Source of the DNA: Octadecabacter arcticus 238
GTDB lineage: Bacteria; Pseudomonadota; Alphaproteobacteria; Rhodobacterales; Rhodobacteraceae
DNA: 64,000 nt
Assembly: GCF_000155735.2 (NCBI RefSeq)
Contig: NC_020908.1
Location: 3,725,001-3,789,000, forward strand
Direction of reading: 5' to 3'
Within the stretch, counting starts at the first letter, position 1. Each line of letters opens with the position of its first letter. Under the pieces are notes generated by a model that did not search any database, was not told the DNA's origin, and saw only the letters and a list, made by a program, of their open reading frames with translations. Positions 50,065 to 58,301 of the stretch are shown in pieces. The position numbers and the translations under genes are program-made.

Positions 50065-52851
50065 TTAGTGTGCCTCCGCCCACGTCGCGCCAATCCCAGC
50101 ATCCACGACCAGCGGCACGTCAAATTTGACCACCGGATTGGCGGCGTTTTCCATCACCTCGCGGGCAGCTGCGATCAGATCGTGAGCCGCATCCTTGTCG
50201 ACCTCAAACACCAGTTCATCGTGCACCTGCAACAGCATCTTGGCGGGAAGATGCGCGATGGCCGCGTCCATGCGGATCATCGCGCGCCGGATCACATCCG
50301 CAGCTGTACCCTGAATAGGCGCGTTGATCGCCGCACGTTTGGCAAAGCCCGCACCGGGACCTTTGGCGTTGATTTCTGGCGTGTGAATTTTGCGACCGAA
50401 CAGCGTTTCAACGCGGTTGTGTTCTTTGGCGAACGCGACCGTGTCATCCATGTAGGTGCGAATTCCGGGGAAGCGTTCGAAATACCGGTCAATAAACCCC
50501 TGCGCCTCGGCACGTGGAATGCGCAGATTTCGCGCCAAACCAAAGCCCGAAATTCCGTAAATCACCCCAAAGTTGATCGCCTTGGCTTGCCTTCGCACAT
50601 CGCTCGTCATCTCGTCCAGCGGTACATTGAACATCTCTGACGCGGTCATCGCGTGGATGTCGTGGCCATCGCGAAACGCCTGTTTCAGCGCGTCGATATT
50701 CGCGACATGCGCCAAAATCCGCAACTCAATCTGGGAATAGTCCAGCGCCACCAAAACCTTGCCCTCATCGGCGATAAACGCCTCACGAATTTTGCGCCCC
50801 TCGTCGGTGCGGATCGGAATATTTTGCAGATTCGGATCGGTGGATGACAGACGCCCCGTGTTGGCCCCCGTGATCGAATAGGACGTATGCACACGTCCAG
50901 TTTCGCTGTTGATGTGGGTTTGCAGCGCGTCCGTATAGGTCGATTTCAGCTTGGACAATTGCCGCCAATCCAGTACCAGCCCCGGAAAACCATGTTCCGT
51001 CGCAAGGTCTTCGAGGATGTCAGCACCGGTCGCATATTTTCCCGTCTTGCCTTTCTTGCCACCCTCAAGACCCATCTGGTCAAACAGGATTTCACCGACC
51101 TGCGCGGGGGAGCCGACGTTGAATTTACCGCCCGCCAGTTCATACAATTCGTCCTCAAGCCCGGCCATCTTTTGCGCGAACGCGTTGGACATCCGGCTTA
51201 ACGTGTCACGATCCACTTTGATCCCGTACATTTCCATCTTTGCCAGCACCGGAACCAACGGTCGTTCCATCGTTTCATAGACCGACGTCACCTGTTTGCT
51301 GTGCAGTTGCGGTTTAAGCACCTGCCACAGGCGCAGGGTAATGTCGGCGTCTTCGGCGGCGTATTTCACGGCTTCTTCCACAGGGACACGATCAAACGTG
51401 ATGGCAGATTTCCCAGCGCCCAACAAAGGTTTGATCGGGATCGGCGTGTGGCCAAGATATTGTTCTGACAGCACATCCATGCTGTGACGGTTGAGGCCCG
51501 CATTCATCGCATAAGACATCAACATCGTGTCATCAATCGGATCCACGGTGATGCCAACACGCTTGAAAATCTTGGCGTCATATTTCATGTTTTGACCGAT
51601 TTTCAGGATGCTGTCGTCTTCCAGCATCGGCTTTAAAATCGCCAAACAATCCTCAAAATCCATCTGGCCTTCGGCCAAGGCATCATCGCCAAACAGATCA
51701 TCCGCAGCACCGCCTTTATGGGTCAGCGGGATGTAGCATGCCTGCCCCGCCATCACACAGAGAGACACGCCAACCAGTTCAGCGCGCATTTCGTTCAGCG
51801 ACGTCGTTTCCGTGTCCACGGCCACATAACCGCGCGCATAAATCCGGTCTATCCAAACCTGCAAGGCGGCGGCGTCTTTGACCCATTCGTATTTTTCCGC
51901 GTCAAATGCGACCTGCGCGGGCGCATCGCTGGCCACAGCAACGTCTTCAATCACCGGTGCCTCGACGCCCAGCTTGTCCGAAATCCGCTTCGTCATGGTG
52001 CGAAATTCCATCTGGCTGAGGAATTCCAACAGCACATCTGGGTCAGGATCGCGCACTTCCAGATCATCCAGCGTGAACGGCAGGTCCATCTTGTCATCCA
52101 GCGTCACCAGCCGCTTTGACAATTCGATCTGGGCGCGATGGTTGATCAGGGTTTCACGGCGTTTGGGCTGCTTGATCTCTGCCGCGCGGTCCAGGAGCGT
52201 TTCCAGATCGCCGTATTCGTTGATCAGCAACGCAGCCGTCTTAATCCCGATTCCCGGCGCACCCGGCACGTTGTCTGCCGTGTCCCCCGCAAGCGCTTGC
52301 ACATCAATCACACGGTTGGGGCCGACGCCAAATTTCTCCTCGACGCCTTCAACATCAATGATCTTGTTGCCCTTCATCGCATCCATCATCACGACGCCGC
52401 CGCCTACCAGCTGCATCATGTCTTTGTCGCTGGAAATGATCGTACAACGCCCGCCCGCATCGCGTGCCTGAACGGCCAAGGTCGCGATAATGTCGTCCGC
52501 CTCAAAGCCCTCGATTTCCTCACAGGCGATATTGAACGCCCGCGTCGCATCACGGGTCAACGGCATCTGCGGGCGCAAATCTTCGGGCATAGCTTCGCGG
52601 TTGGCTTTGTATTGATCATACATCTCATTGCGAAACGTGTGACTGCCTTTGTCGAAAATCACCGCCACATGGGTCACATCACCGCCGACGTTTCCCTCAA
52701 CATAGCGCTGCAACATATTGCAGAACCCCGACACTGCGCCCACGGGCAGACCATCTGATTTGCGCGTCAGGGGCGGCAGCGCGTGGTACGCGCGGAAAAT
52801 AAACGCTGATCCGTCGATCAGATGTAGGTGACAGCCTTTGCCGAACGCCAT
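50065..52851 (-). CDS. polA: DNA polymerase I
   Basis: A 928-residue polymerase for Okazaki fragment processing and repair. The 5'-3' exonuclease domain starts HLHLIDGSAFIFRAYHALPP; the 3'-5' proofreading domain is active-looking (YVAVDTETTSLNEM with Asp and Glu intact, near 345); the polymerase domain has LVALDYSQIELRILAHV, RRQAKAINFGVIYGISGFG and LLQVHDELVFEVD. Full length and order are normal. The ancestral upstream neighbours on the same strand, DUF2459 and a zinc-finger gene, are now split by IS66, whose insertion 436 bp upstream may affect polA transcription. Confidence 0.97.
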   Translation of the reverse strand: MAFGKGCHLHLIDGSAFIFRAYHALPPLTRKSDGLPVGAVSGFCNMLQRYVEGNVGGDVTHVAVIFDKGSHTFRNEMYDQYKANREAMPEDLRPQMPLTRDATRAFNIACEEIEGFEADDIIATLAVQARDAGGRCTIISSDKDMMQLVGGGVVMMDAMKGNKIIDVEGVEEKFGVGPNRVIDVQALAGDTADNVPGAPGIGIKTAALLINEYGDLETLLDRAAEIKQPKRRETLINHRAQIELSKRLVTLDDKMDLPFTLDDLEVRDPDPDVLLEFLSQMEFRTMTKRISDKLGVEAPVIEDVAVASDAPAQVAFDAEKYEWVKDAAALQVWIDRIYARGYVAVDTETTSLNEMRAELVGVSLCVMAGQACYIPLTHKGGAADDLFGDDALAEGQMDFEDCLAILKPMLEDDSILKIGQNMKYDAKIFKRVGITVDPIDDTMLMSYAMNAGLNRHSMDVLSEQYLGHTPIPIKPLLGAGKSAITFDRVPVEEAVKYAAEDADITLRLWQVLKPQLHSKQVTSVYETMERPLVPVLAKMEMYGIKVDRDTLSRMSNAFAQKMAGLEDELYELAGGKFNVGSPAQVGEILFDQMGLEGGKKGKTGKYATGADILEDLATEHGFPGLVLDWRQLSKLKSTYTDALQTHINSETGRVHTSYSITGANTGRLSSTDPNLQNIPIRTDEGRKIREAFIADEGKVLVALDYSQIELRILAHVANIDALKQAFRDGHDIHAMTASEMFNVPLDEMTSDVRRQAKAINFGVIYGISGFGLARNLRIPRAEAQGFIDRYFERFPGIRTYMDDTVAFAKEHNRVETLFGRKIHTPEINAKGPGAGFAKRAAINAPIQGTAADVIRRAMIRMDAAIAHLPAKMLLQVHDELVFEVDKDAAHDLIAAAREVMENAANPVVKFDVPLVVDAGIGATWAEAH

Positions 52852-53286
52852 GTGCAGAACCCCTATGCAGACCTGCCCTTGGTAGCCGTGCCAGAGCGCA
52901 GGTTCAATCGCTCAGCCGTCCAAATGCCCGTTCCACCACAGCGACAACGTCACAGCATATGGAGTAGGCGTCCAAATCCCGAGCGCGAGCCCCGCATCGG
53001 CCTGCTTTTTCCCGAGCCAGACATTGCAGGTCGACAGCACATGAAACCGCCCCACAGCGGAATAAAACGTATCCGTCATCGAAAACCCGTCCAGCTAAAA
53101 GGCATTCAGTTCCACGCCCAGATCACCCCCTATCGCGGCGTGCAATGCGTCCAGCTGGGCCTGACTGACCTTGACGCAGCGCAAGGATGGATGGTCAGGC
53201 AAGGCGCCGTAAACCTCAAACCGGATCACGCCAGCATCGCCCGTGGCCGCGCCCCAAAGATCGCCAAACCAAAATATAGAAAAACT

Positions 53287-54891
53287 GTAACTCCCAAGCA
53301 CCCCAGCCGATAACGGGTTTTTGTCAGTTTTGATGTGAGTCTCCTTGGCCATTAGGCGCATGAATTTTCTGTTGTGGTCTGAATTTCGTGGCGCTGTGAC
53401 GATTTCTCTGAATCATTGGTGGAATGGACCAAGTTACTGCTCTTGAACAACTCCTCGCCACGGCTCTGCGCAGGATCGCCGAGTTGGAAGCCGCGTTGGC
53501 GAGCATGGCGCAAGAGAATGCGGATCTGCGGCGTCAGTTGGCCAAGAACAGCAGTAATAGCAGCAAGCCGCCTTCGAGTGATGGGTTGAAGAAGCCGGTA
53601 CCGCGTAGCCTGCGTGGTAAGTCCGGTAAGAAAAGTGGTGGCCAAGTTGGCCACCGAGGCGACACCCTACGTCAGACAGCAACGCCTGACTTTGTGGAGC
53701 GACATGAGGCTGAGGCCTGTGGCACCTGTCAGCATGGCTTGACGGCTGGGATGATCAAGGCGGTGGAGAGGCGTCAGGTTTATGACATACCGGTGCCGCG
53801 TCTGGAGGTCACAGAGCATCAGGCAGCGATTTATTGTTGTGGCCATTGCCGAGCCACGACGACAGCCACCTTTCCCGATGGCGTGAATGCACACGTGCAA
53901 TACGGTAAGCGCATTCGGGCGGCGGCGGTCTACTGCAATGTTCAGCAGCTGATCCCCGAGGATCGGGTCTGCCAACTCCTGCGTGATTTGTTTGGTGCCA
54001 CCAGCCTATGCGCGGCCAGCGTGACCAACTGGGTGAACGGCACAGCGCGTACCTTGGGTGGCGTCGTCGAACACATTCTGGCCCGGCTCAATGAAGGCGG
54101 CGTTCGGCATCTGGATGAGACCGGACTTCGTGTTGATGGTAAGCTGCACTGGCTGCACTCAATCAGCGATCTCGCCTTCACGCATTATCGCATCAGCGCC
54201 AAGCGCGGTGCTGTTCCATCCTTCCTGACCGGCGGGACAATTGTTCATGACCACTGGAAGTCCTATTACGCCCATATGAGTGGGGTGGACGCGCACGCCC
54301 TGTGCGGGGCGCATCATTTACGGGAACTCAAGGCCATCGAAGAAATCGAAAAGGAGCCGTGGGCGTGCGCGATGAGCGTGCTGCTCAACAGCGCCAATCA
54401 GCTCAAGTGCGCGGCTCAGGGGCGAGGCGAGACCGAACTCCCCACGTCGGTTCACCACGGCATCCTCACCAAATACATGGCGATCCTCACCGAGGGCCTC
54501 GCCTTCCATGAGCGACAAGACCCACTGGCTAGACGCACTGGTGCGCGAGGCCGAAAAGCCAGGCGGCCAGGCCATAACCTTCTGGTCCGCTTGCGCGACT
54601 ACCGTGATGACGTCCTAAGGTTCCTTACGGACTTCACAGTTCCCTTCACCAACAATCAGGCCGAACGGGACCTGCGCATGATGAAGTTGCGCATGAAAAT
54701 CTCGGGAACTTTCCGCACCCTCGAGGGCGCGCAGGTCTTCGCTGACATCAGATCCGTCATCTCGACGGTCAGAAAACACGGGGGCAATATCCTCGAAACA
54801 CTCACCCTATCACCACAACAGATCATCGCTCGGCTCTAACGTCGCAAGGGCAACACAAAACCCGATATCCGATGGGGTCCTTGGGAGTTAC
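53287..54891. mobile_element. Complete IS66-family insertion sequence
   Basis: The element is 1605 bp with imperfect inverted repeats of about 37 bp that begin GTAACTCCCAAG at both ends (53287-53324 and, inverted, 54855-54891). It is flanked by perfect 8-bp direct repeats, gaaaaact, at 53279-53286 and 54892-54899, the expected IS66 target duplication. It carries one gene, the tnpC-type transposase, with no tnpA/tnpB, like the ISBst12 branch. An undamaged duplication suggests recent insertion. Confidence 0.95.
53424..54839 (+). CDS. IS66-family transposase (TnpC type)
   Basis: A 471-residue transposase. The N-terminal leucine-rich coiled coil (LEQLLATALRRIAELEAAL) and NSSNSSKPPSSD linker are typical of IS66; a Cys-rich zinc motif (CGTCQHG, then YCCGHCRATTT) follows; the DDE domain has HLDETGLRVDGK, VHDHWKSYY and TNNQAERDLRMMK. 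It is intact from start to stop and should be functional. It reads towards the zinc-finger gene, away from polA. Confidence 0.95.
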   Translation: MDQVTALEQLLATALRRIAELEAALASMAQENADLRRQLAKNSSNSSKPPSSDGLKKPVPRSLRGKSGKKSGGQVGHRGDTLRQTATPDFVERHEAEACGTCQHGLTAGMIKAVERRQVYDIPVPRLEVTEHQAAIYCCGHCRATTTATFPDGVNAHVQYGKRIRAAAVYCNVQQLIPEDRVCQLLRDLFGATSLCAASVTNWVNGTARTLGGVVEHILARLNEGGVRHLDETGLRVDGKLHWLHSISDLAFTHYRISAKRGAVPSFLTGGTIVHDHWKSYYAHMSGVDAHALCGAHHLRELKAIEEIEKEPWACAMSVLLNSANQLKCAAQGRGETELPTSVHHGILTKYMAILTEGLAFHERQDPLARRTGARGRKARRPGHNLLVRLRDYRDDVLRFLTDFTVPFTNNQAERDLRMMKLRMKISGTFRTLEGAQVFADIRSVISTVRKHGGNILETLTLSPQQIIARL

Positions 54892-54936
54892 GAAAAACTG
54901 GACTAAGCGCCCACAGAGACAGCCGAAAGGCCCGCT

Positions 54937-55110
54937 TCACTCAGCGGCAGCCTCACTGTGAACAAATTTGCAATCACAATAGGGGCATTCGACCCAGCCG
55001 TCTTCTTTGGCGATTTGCAGCCAGACACGGGGATGGCCCAATGCGCCGCCACCGTCACAGGCGATCCGCCACTCGTTCACAATCTTGGTTTCGGGGGCAG
55101 ACGTTGTCAT
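54937..55110 (-). CDS. Zinc-finger domain protein (zf-CHCC, NDUFS6-like)
   Basis: A 57-residue protein starting [20 protein letters not shown] and carrying the CHCC zinc site: Cys18, His26 (GALGHPRVW), and Cys42/Cys45 in [11 protein letters not shown]. Relatives are annotated as zinc-finger domain proteins similar to complex I subunit NDUFS6. Its stop is 46 bp from the IS66 end and overlaps the remnant DUF2459 start as GTGA. ATG 55110 is the only start. The frame is intact despite the neighbouring insertion. Confidence 0.85.
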   Translation of the reverse strand: MTTSAPETKIVNEWRIACDGGGALGHPRVWLQIAKEDGWVECPYCDCKFVHSEAAAE

Positions 55111-55197
55111 TCAATTGCCTCTGGGCTGGGGGCACGCTAGGTGCGCATGTAACGGGGTCATACTAGCGATCCCTGCGCAGCGAACAAGTCGGGAATA

Positions 55198-56145
55198 ATG
55201 CGGATGCCAAGGATCGAAAGCCATTCCAATGCACTGGAAATTACCGGCCTGCGCAAAACCTACGCGGCCACCAAACGCAGCCCCGCAAAAGACGCGCTGG
55301 TTGGTGTCGATCTGGCAGTACCACGCGGGTCAATATTCGGTCTTTTGGGGCCGAACGGGGCGGGCAAGTCCACCCTGATCAACATCCTTGCAGGGCTTGT
55401 GACCAAAACCAGCGGGTCAGTGCGCATTTGGGGGTTCGATCAAGACGAAAACCCGCGCCAATCGCGTGCATCTATCGGAATCATGCCACAAGAACCCAAC
55501 CTCGATCCGTTCTTTTCGCCGCGCGGGTCGCTGGACGTGCAAGCAGGGCTGTACGGCGTGCCAAAATCGCAACGCCGCACCGAAGAACTGCTGGAACTCA
55601 CCGGCCTCACCGACAAAGCAGAAGCCTACGCGCGATCGCTGTCTGGTGGCATGCGCCGCCGCCTGCTCTTGGGCAAAGCGCTGGTCCATTCACCGCAAAT
55701 CCTTGTGCTTGATGAACCTACAGCTGGCGTCGATATCGAATTGCGCAACATGTTGTGGCAACACGTGCGCCGCCTGAACGACGATGGCATGACGATCATC
55801 CTGACAACGCACTACCTCGAAGAAGCCGAACAGATGTGTGACCAGATCGCCATCATCAACCACGGCACGGTCATCGCCAATGACACAACCGCAAACCTGC
55901 TGGGCCAGCTCGACGCCAAGACCATGGTGATCACACCGGATACACCTGCCGACCTGCCCGCGCTTCCGACCAAAATCGAAGGCCAGAAACGCACCAATGG
56001 CACCCTCGCCTTTACCTACAAAACCTCACAAACCCGCGCCGACCAAATCCTGTCTCTGGTCCATGATGCTGGCATTACGATCAAAGACGTGCGCACCGAA
56101 GACCCGGACTTGGAAGACGTGTTTCTCAACCTCACAAAAGACTAG
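55198..56145 (+). CDS. ABC transporter ATP-binding protein (ABC-2 export type)
   Basis: A 315-residue ATPase. Walker A is GPNGAGKST, the Q-loop IMPQEPNL, the signature ARSLSGGMRRR, Walker B ILVLDEPTAGVD and the H-loop LTTHY. A C-terminal extension after residue 230 (ALPTKIEGQKRTNG) is typical of the DrrA/YadG-like export group. The usual permease gene is not next to it: the following gene is the convergent HIT gene after a dispersed repeat. It is divergent from the zinc-finger gene across 87 bp. Substrate unknown; the permease may be elsewhere. Confidence 0.9.
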   Translation: MRMPRIESHSNALEITGLRKTYAATKRSPAKDALVGVDLAVPRGSIFGLLGPNGAGKSTLINILAGLVTKTSGSVRIWGFDQDENPRQSRASIGIMPQEPNLDPFFSPRGSLDVQAGLYGVPKSQRRTEELLELTGLTDKAEAYARSLSGGMRRRLLLGKALVHSPQILVLDEPTAGVDIELRNMLWQHVRRLNDDGMTIILTTHYLEEAEQMCDQIAIINHGTVIANDTTANLLGQLDAKTMVITPDTPADLPALPTKIEGQKRTNGTLAFTYKTSQTRADQILSLVHDAGITIKDVRTEDPDLEDVFLNLTKD

Positions 56146-56158
56146 CAAGACGCCCCTC

Positions 56159-56216
56159 ATCTTTGCTTGAAAAATATCCCGGGGGAGTCGCAAAGCGGCG
56201 GGGGCTGGCCCCCTCT
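56159..56216 (+). repeat. Dispersed intergenic repeat (copy 5)
   Basis: Begins atctttgcttgaaaaatatc, then cccgggggagtcgcaaagcg and a ggggctggcccc hairpin. It lies between the convergent ABC ATPase and HIT genes and is the copy most like copy 1. Confidence 0.75.
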
Positions 56217-56248
56217 TGGTCGGATTGTTATCGCCTATCTGAAAAATC

Positions 56249-56611
56249 TTAGCCCATTAACATCGGCCCCAGATTGCGCCCCGCAAGAATGTGCAGGTGG
56301 TAGTGCGGCACTTCTTGCACGCCGTCTTCACGGGCGTTTGCCACCGCCCGAAAACCCGCATCCACAGCCTCAAGCCGACAGACTTCGGCGACCGCTTTCA
56401 TGAACCCGACCTGCTCATCAGCAGACCCGTCCCGCGCAAAATGATCCAGGCTCATATACGGCCCCTTGGGGATCACCAGCACATGCACCGGCGCTTGGGC
56501 GTTGATGTCGCGAAATGCCAGCGCATGTTCATTTTCAAACACCGTCTGGTTGGGGATCTCGCCGCGCAAGATTTTGGCAAAAATATTTTGATCGTCATAG
56601 GCGTAAACCAT
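56249..56611 (-). CDS. HIT-family nucleotide-binding protein (HinT-like)
   Basis: A 120-residue histidine-triad protein. NIFAKILRGEIPNQTVFENE at the start, HVLVIPKGPYMSLDHFA in the middle, and HYHLHILAGR as the triad near the end. HinT proteins hydrolyse AMP-lysine and similar phosphoramidates. It starts 11 bp after the GT14 glycosyltransferase gene on the same strand and is probably cotranscribed with it. Confidence 0.93.
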   Translation of the reverse strand: MVYAYDDQNIFAKILRGEIPNQTVFENEHALAFRDINAQAPVHVLVIPKGPYMSLDHFARDGSADEQVGFMKAVAEVCRLEAVDAGFRAVANAREDGVQEVPHYHLHILAGRNLGPMLMG

Positions 56612-56622
56612 CGAAAACCTCT

Positions 56623-58200
56623 TTAGTCAGCAAATAAATAGGGGGTTTGGGCAATCCCGCGCGCCACGTCTTCTGACACGCCGAGGAATTCGGCAATCGG
56701 TCGAGCATTCTCATCCGGGCTGGCCAATTCGCGCACACGCAGATGATTGTTAAAGCCCGCATCGCGAATTCGGTCACTCTCATAGACCACGTCGTATCGG
56801 ATCGTCGGCAAAAGCTGCTGCATTGTCTCGCCCGTTGTAAGCTCACCGGCCAATCCAACCCGTTTGGCATGGCCTATCAGGTATTCATCGCTAAATTCAC
56901 ACTCCAACTCCAACAGTCGGGTTGTGGATCGGTCAGAAAAGAAGTCCTGCATAAGATCAAGGTTGTCGGTGTCCAGACAAATAATCATCCGATCCGTTTC
57001 ATAGAAGTCAAACAACATCCGCATCAACGCGCGGCGATGGCGTGTGCGCTTATCCAACGTGGACTGGATTCCGCCCAAGTCGGGCAGGTCGGTGTCCTCT
57101 TCGTTAAACAGGTAATCTATCGCCGGAATATTGAGATGGTGTTTGATCGATCCGACAAGCCGCTTGGCGACATGCCATTTCTTACAGGCAATAATCAGCA
57201 GCTCGCGCTCGCGTCCCAGTGACGCATCGGTCTCCCAGAACCGCGGCGCGAAACGGCTGCCGACGCGGCCACGTCCGGTCAGGAACCCGAATAGTTTTTG
57301 CCCCTCGTCGGAGATTTTGAAATCGTCGCGACCCGAAGCGTACAACACACCGAGCCTGTCCTTGAACTCTGTGGCCTCAGGCGAGATTTTGCGCGCAAAC
57401 AGAAAATTCTGCGACAGCAGCAAATTGTAATGATCGTTATAAAACGTCACCGGCATCCCGTAATCCGTGAACATCAGGAACGTCAGGGTTCTGTTGTGAA
57501 TCTCCGGTTCCGGCACCAGATGGCGCACAAGGGTCTGGAAAAACGTCTCGTCAAGAATCCATGTGGTGCGGAAGAATCTCATCACGTCAGGGCGGGTCTT
57601 TGTCATGTCCAAGATCCACTCGATCGTGCGACGGCGCAAACACCACCACTGCGACCCGATCATGATTTGCAGATCGGCGGGAATCTTACGCTCAAGCCCG
57701 AGCTTTCGCTGCGTCCACCATGAATTATTGAACAACGTCTTGTTTTTGCGTTCGTTAAAGAAATGGCGGTAGATCAGCCGCTCTTCTTTCATGCCGGTCT
57801 TGAACCAATCGCTTTCGAAGAAATCGAAACTTTCGATGTAGTCGCAATCTTCCCCGTCCAGCAGCGCCTTTGCATGGCTCGCGGATTTGATCGCCATGCA
57901 GTCACCGGACACCATGTGAAAATGTGTCGCCCTTGGAAATGCATCAATTGCAGCCTCAACCGCGTTGAGCGTCGCCTGCACCAAAGACCATTCTCCCCAT
58001 CCGCATCTGACCCGTTTTTTGGCAAATGCAACGTTTGGATTGTCGACCAAAGCGGCATAAATAAGGGCATAAGCTTCTTTCGGGGCGCTGGCGTCAAAAT
58101 GGATCGCGATGTAGTCACCCACCGCCGTCAGCTGTTCAGCCTGATGCACGATGGCCTCAGGGTCTTTGTGACACAGCAAGATGAAGGCGATTTTTGCCAT
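56623..58200 (-). CDS. GT14-type glycosyltransferase (core-2/I-branching-like, DUF5928)
   Basis: A 525-residue protein. The first 300 residues are a core-2/I-branching beta-1,6-N-acetylglucosaminyltransferase-like domain (AFILLCHKDPEAIVHQAEQL at the start, VRCGWGEWSLVQATL near 85, HFHMVSGDCMAIKS near 113, GSQWWCLRRRTIEWIL near 183 and TWILDETFFQTLV near 215). The C-terminal 220 residues match the DUF5928 type. It likely transfers sugars to a surface polysaccharide. The sulfotransferase gene is divergent beyond an IS630 element that sits 101 bp upstream and may have replaced its promoter. Confidence 0.88.
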   Translation of the reverse strand: MAKIAFILLCHKDPEAIVHQAEQLTAVGDYIAIHFDASAPKEAYALIYAALVDNPNVAFAKKRVRCGWGEWSLVQATLNAVEAAIDAFPRATHFHMVSGDCMAIKSASHAKALLDGEDCDYIESFDFFESDWFKTGMKEERLIYRHFFNERKNKTLFNNSWWTQRKLGLERKIPADLQIMIGSQWWCLRRRTIEWILDMTKTRPDVMRFFRTTWILDETFFQTLVRHLVPEPEIHNRTLTFLMFTDYGMPVTFYNDHYNLLLSQNFLFARKISPEATEFKDRLGVLYASGRDDFKISDEGQKLFGFLTGRGRVGSRFAPRFWETDASLGRERELLIIACKKWHVAKRLVGSIKHHLNIPAIDYLFNEEDTDLPDLGGIQSTLDKRTRHRRALMRMLFDFYETDRMIICLDTDNLDLMQDFFSDRSTTRLLELECEFSDEYLIGHAKRVGLAGELTTGETMQQLLPTIRYDVVYESDRIRDAGFNNHLRVRELASPDENARPIAEFLGVSEDVARGIAQTPYLFAD

Positions 58201-58301
58201 TTTGGAAACGGTTTGCCCCTACGATCAGGATTGTGTTCGGTTATGTTTCTCATGTGTAAACGTGAAGACGCATTGAATAAACACGAATTCTTTGTTCTCT
58301 A

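Larger units (their letters stand above)
52912..54940 (-). pseudogene. DUF2459-type gene destroyed by deletion, stop codon and IS66
   Basis: The C-terminal part (52912-53286) reads GAATGDAGVIRFEVYGALPD and, after TAG at 53095-53097, DGFSMTDTFYSAVGRFHVLS, TCNVWLG and IWTPTPYAVTLS, the end of a DUF2459 protein. The N-terminal part lies beyond IS66: from GTG 54940 (overlapping the zinc-finger gene stop as GTGA) it reads [15 protein letters not shown] and would continue as LYFGLAIFGA once the IS is removed. The middle, about 80 residues in relatives, is missing, and the two parts are in different frames. Thus deletion, nonsense change and insertion all hit one gene. Confidence 0.7.
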
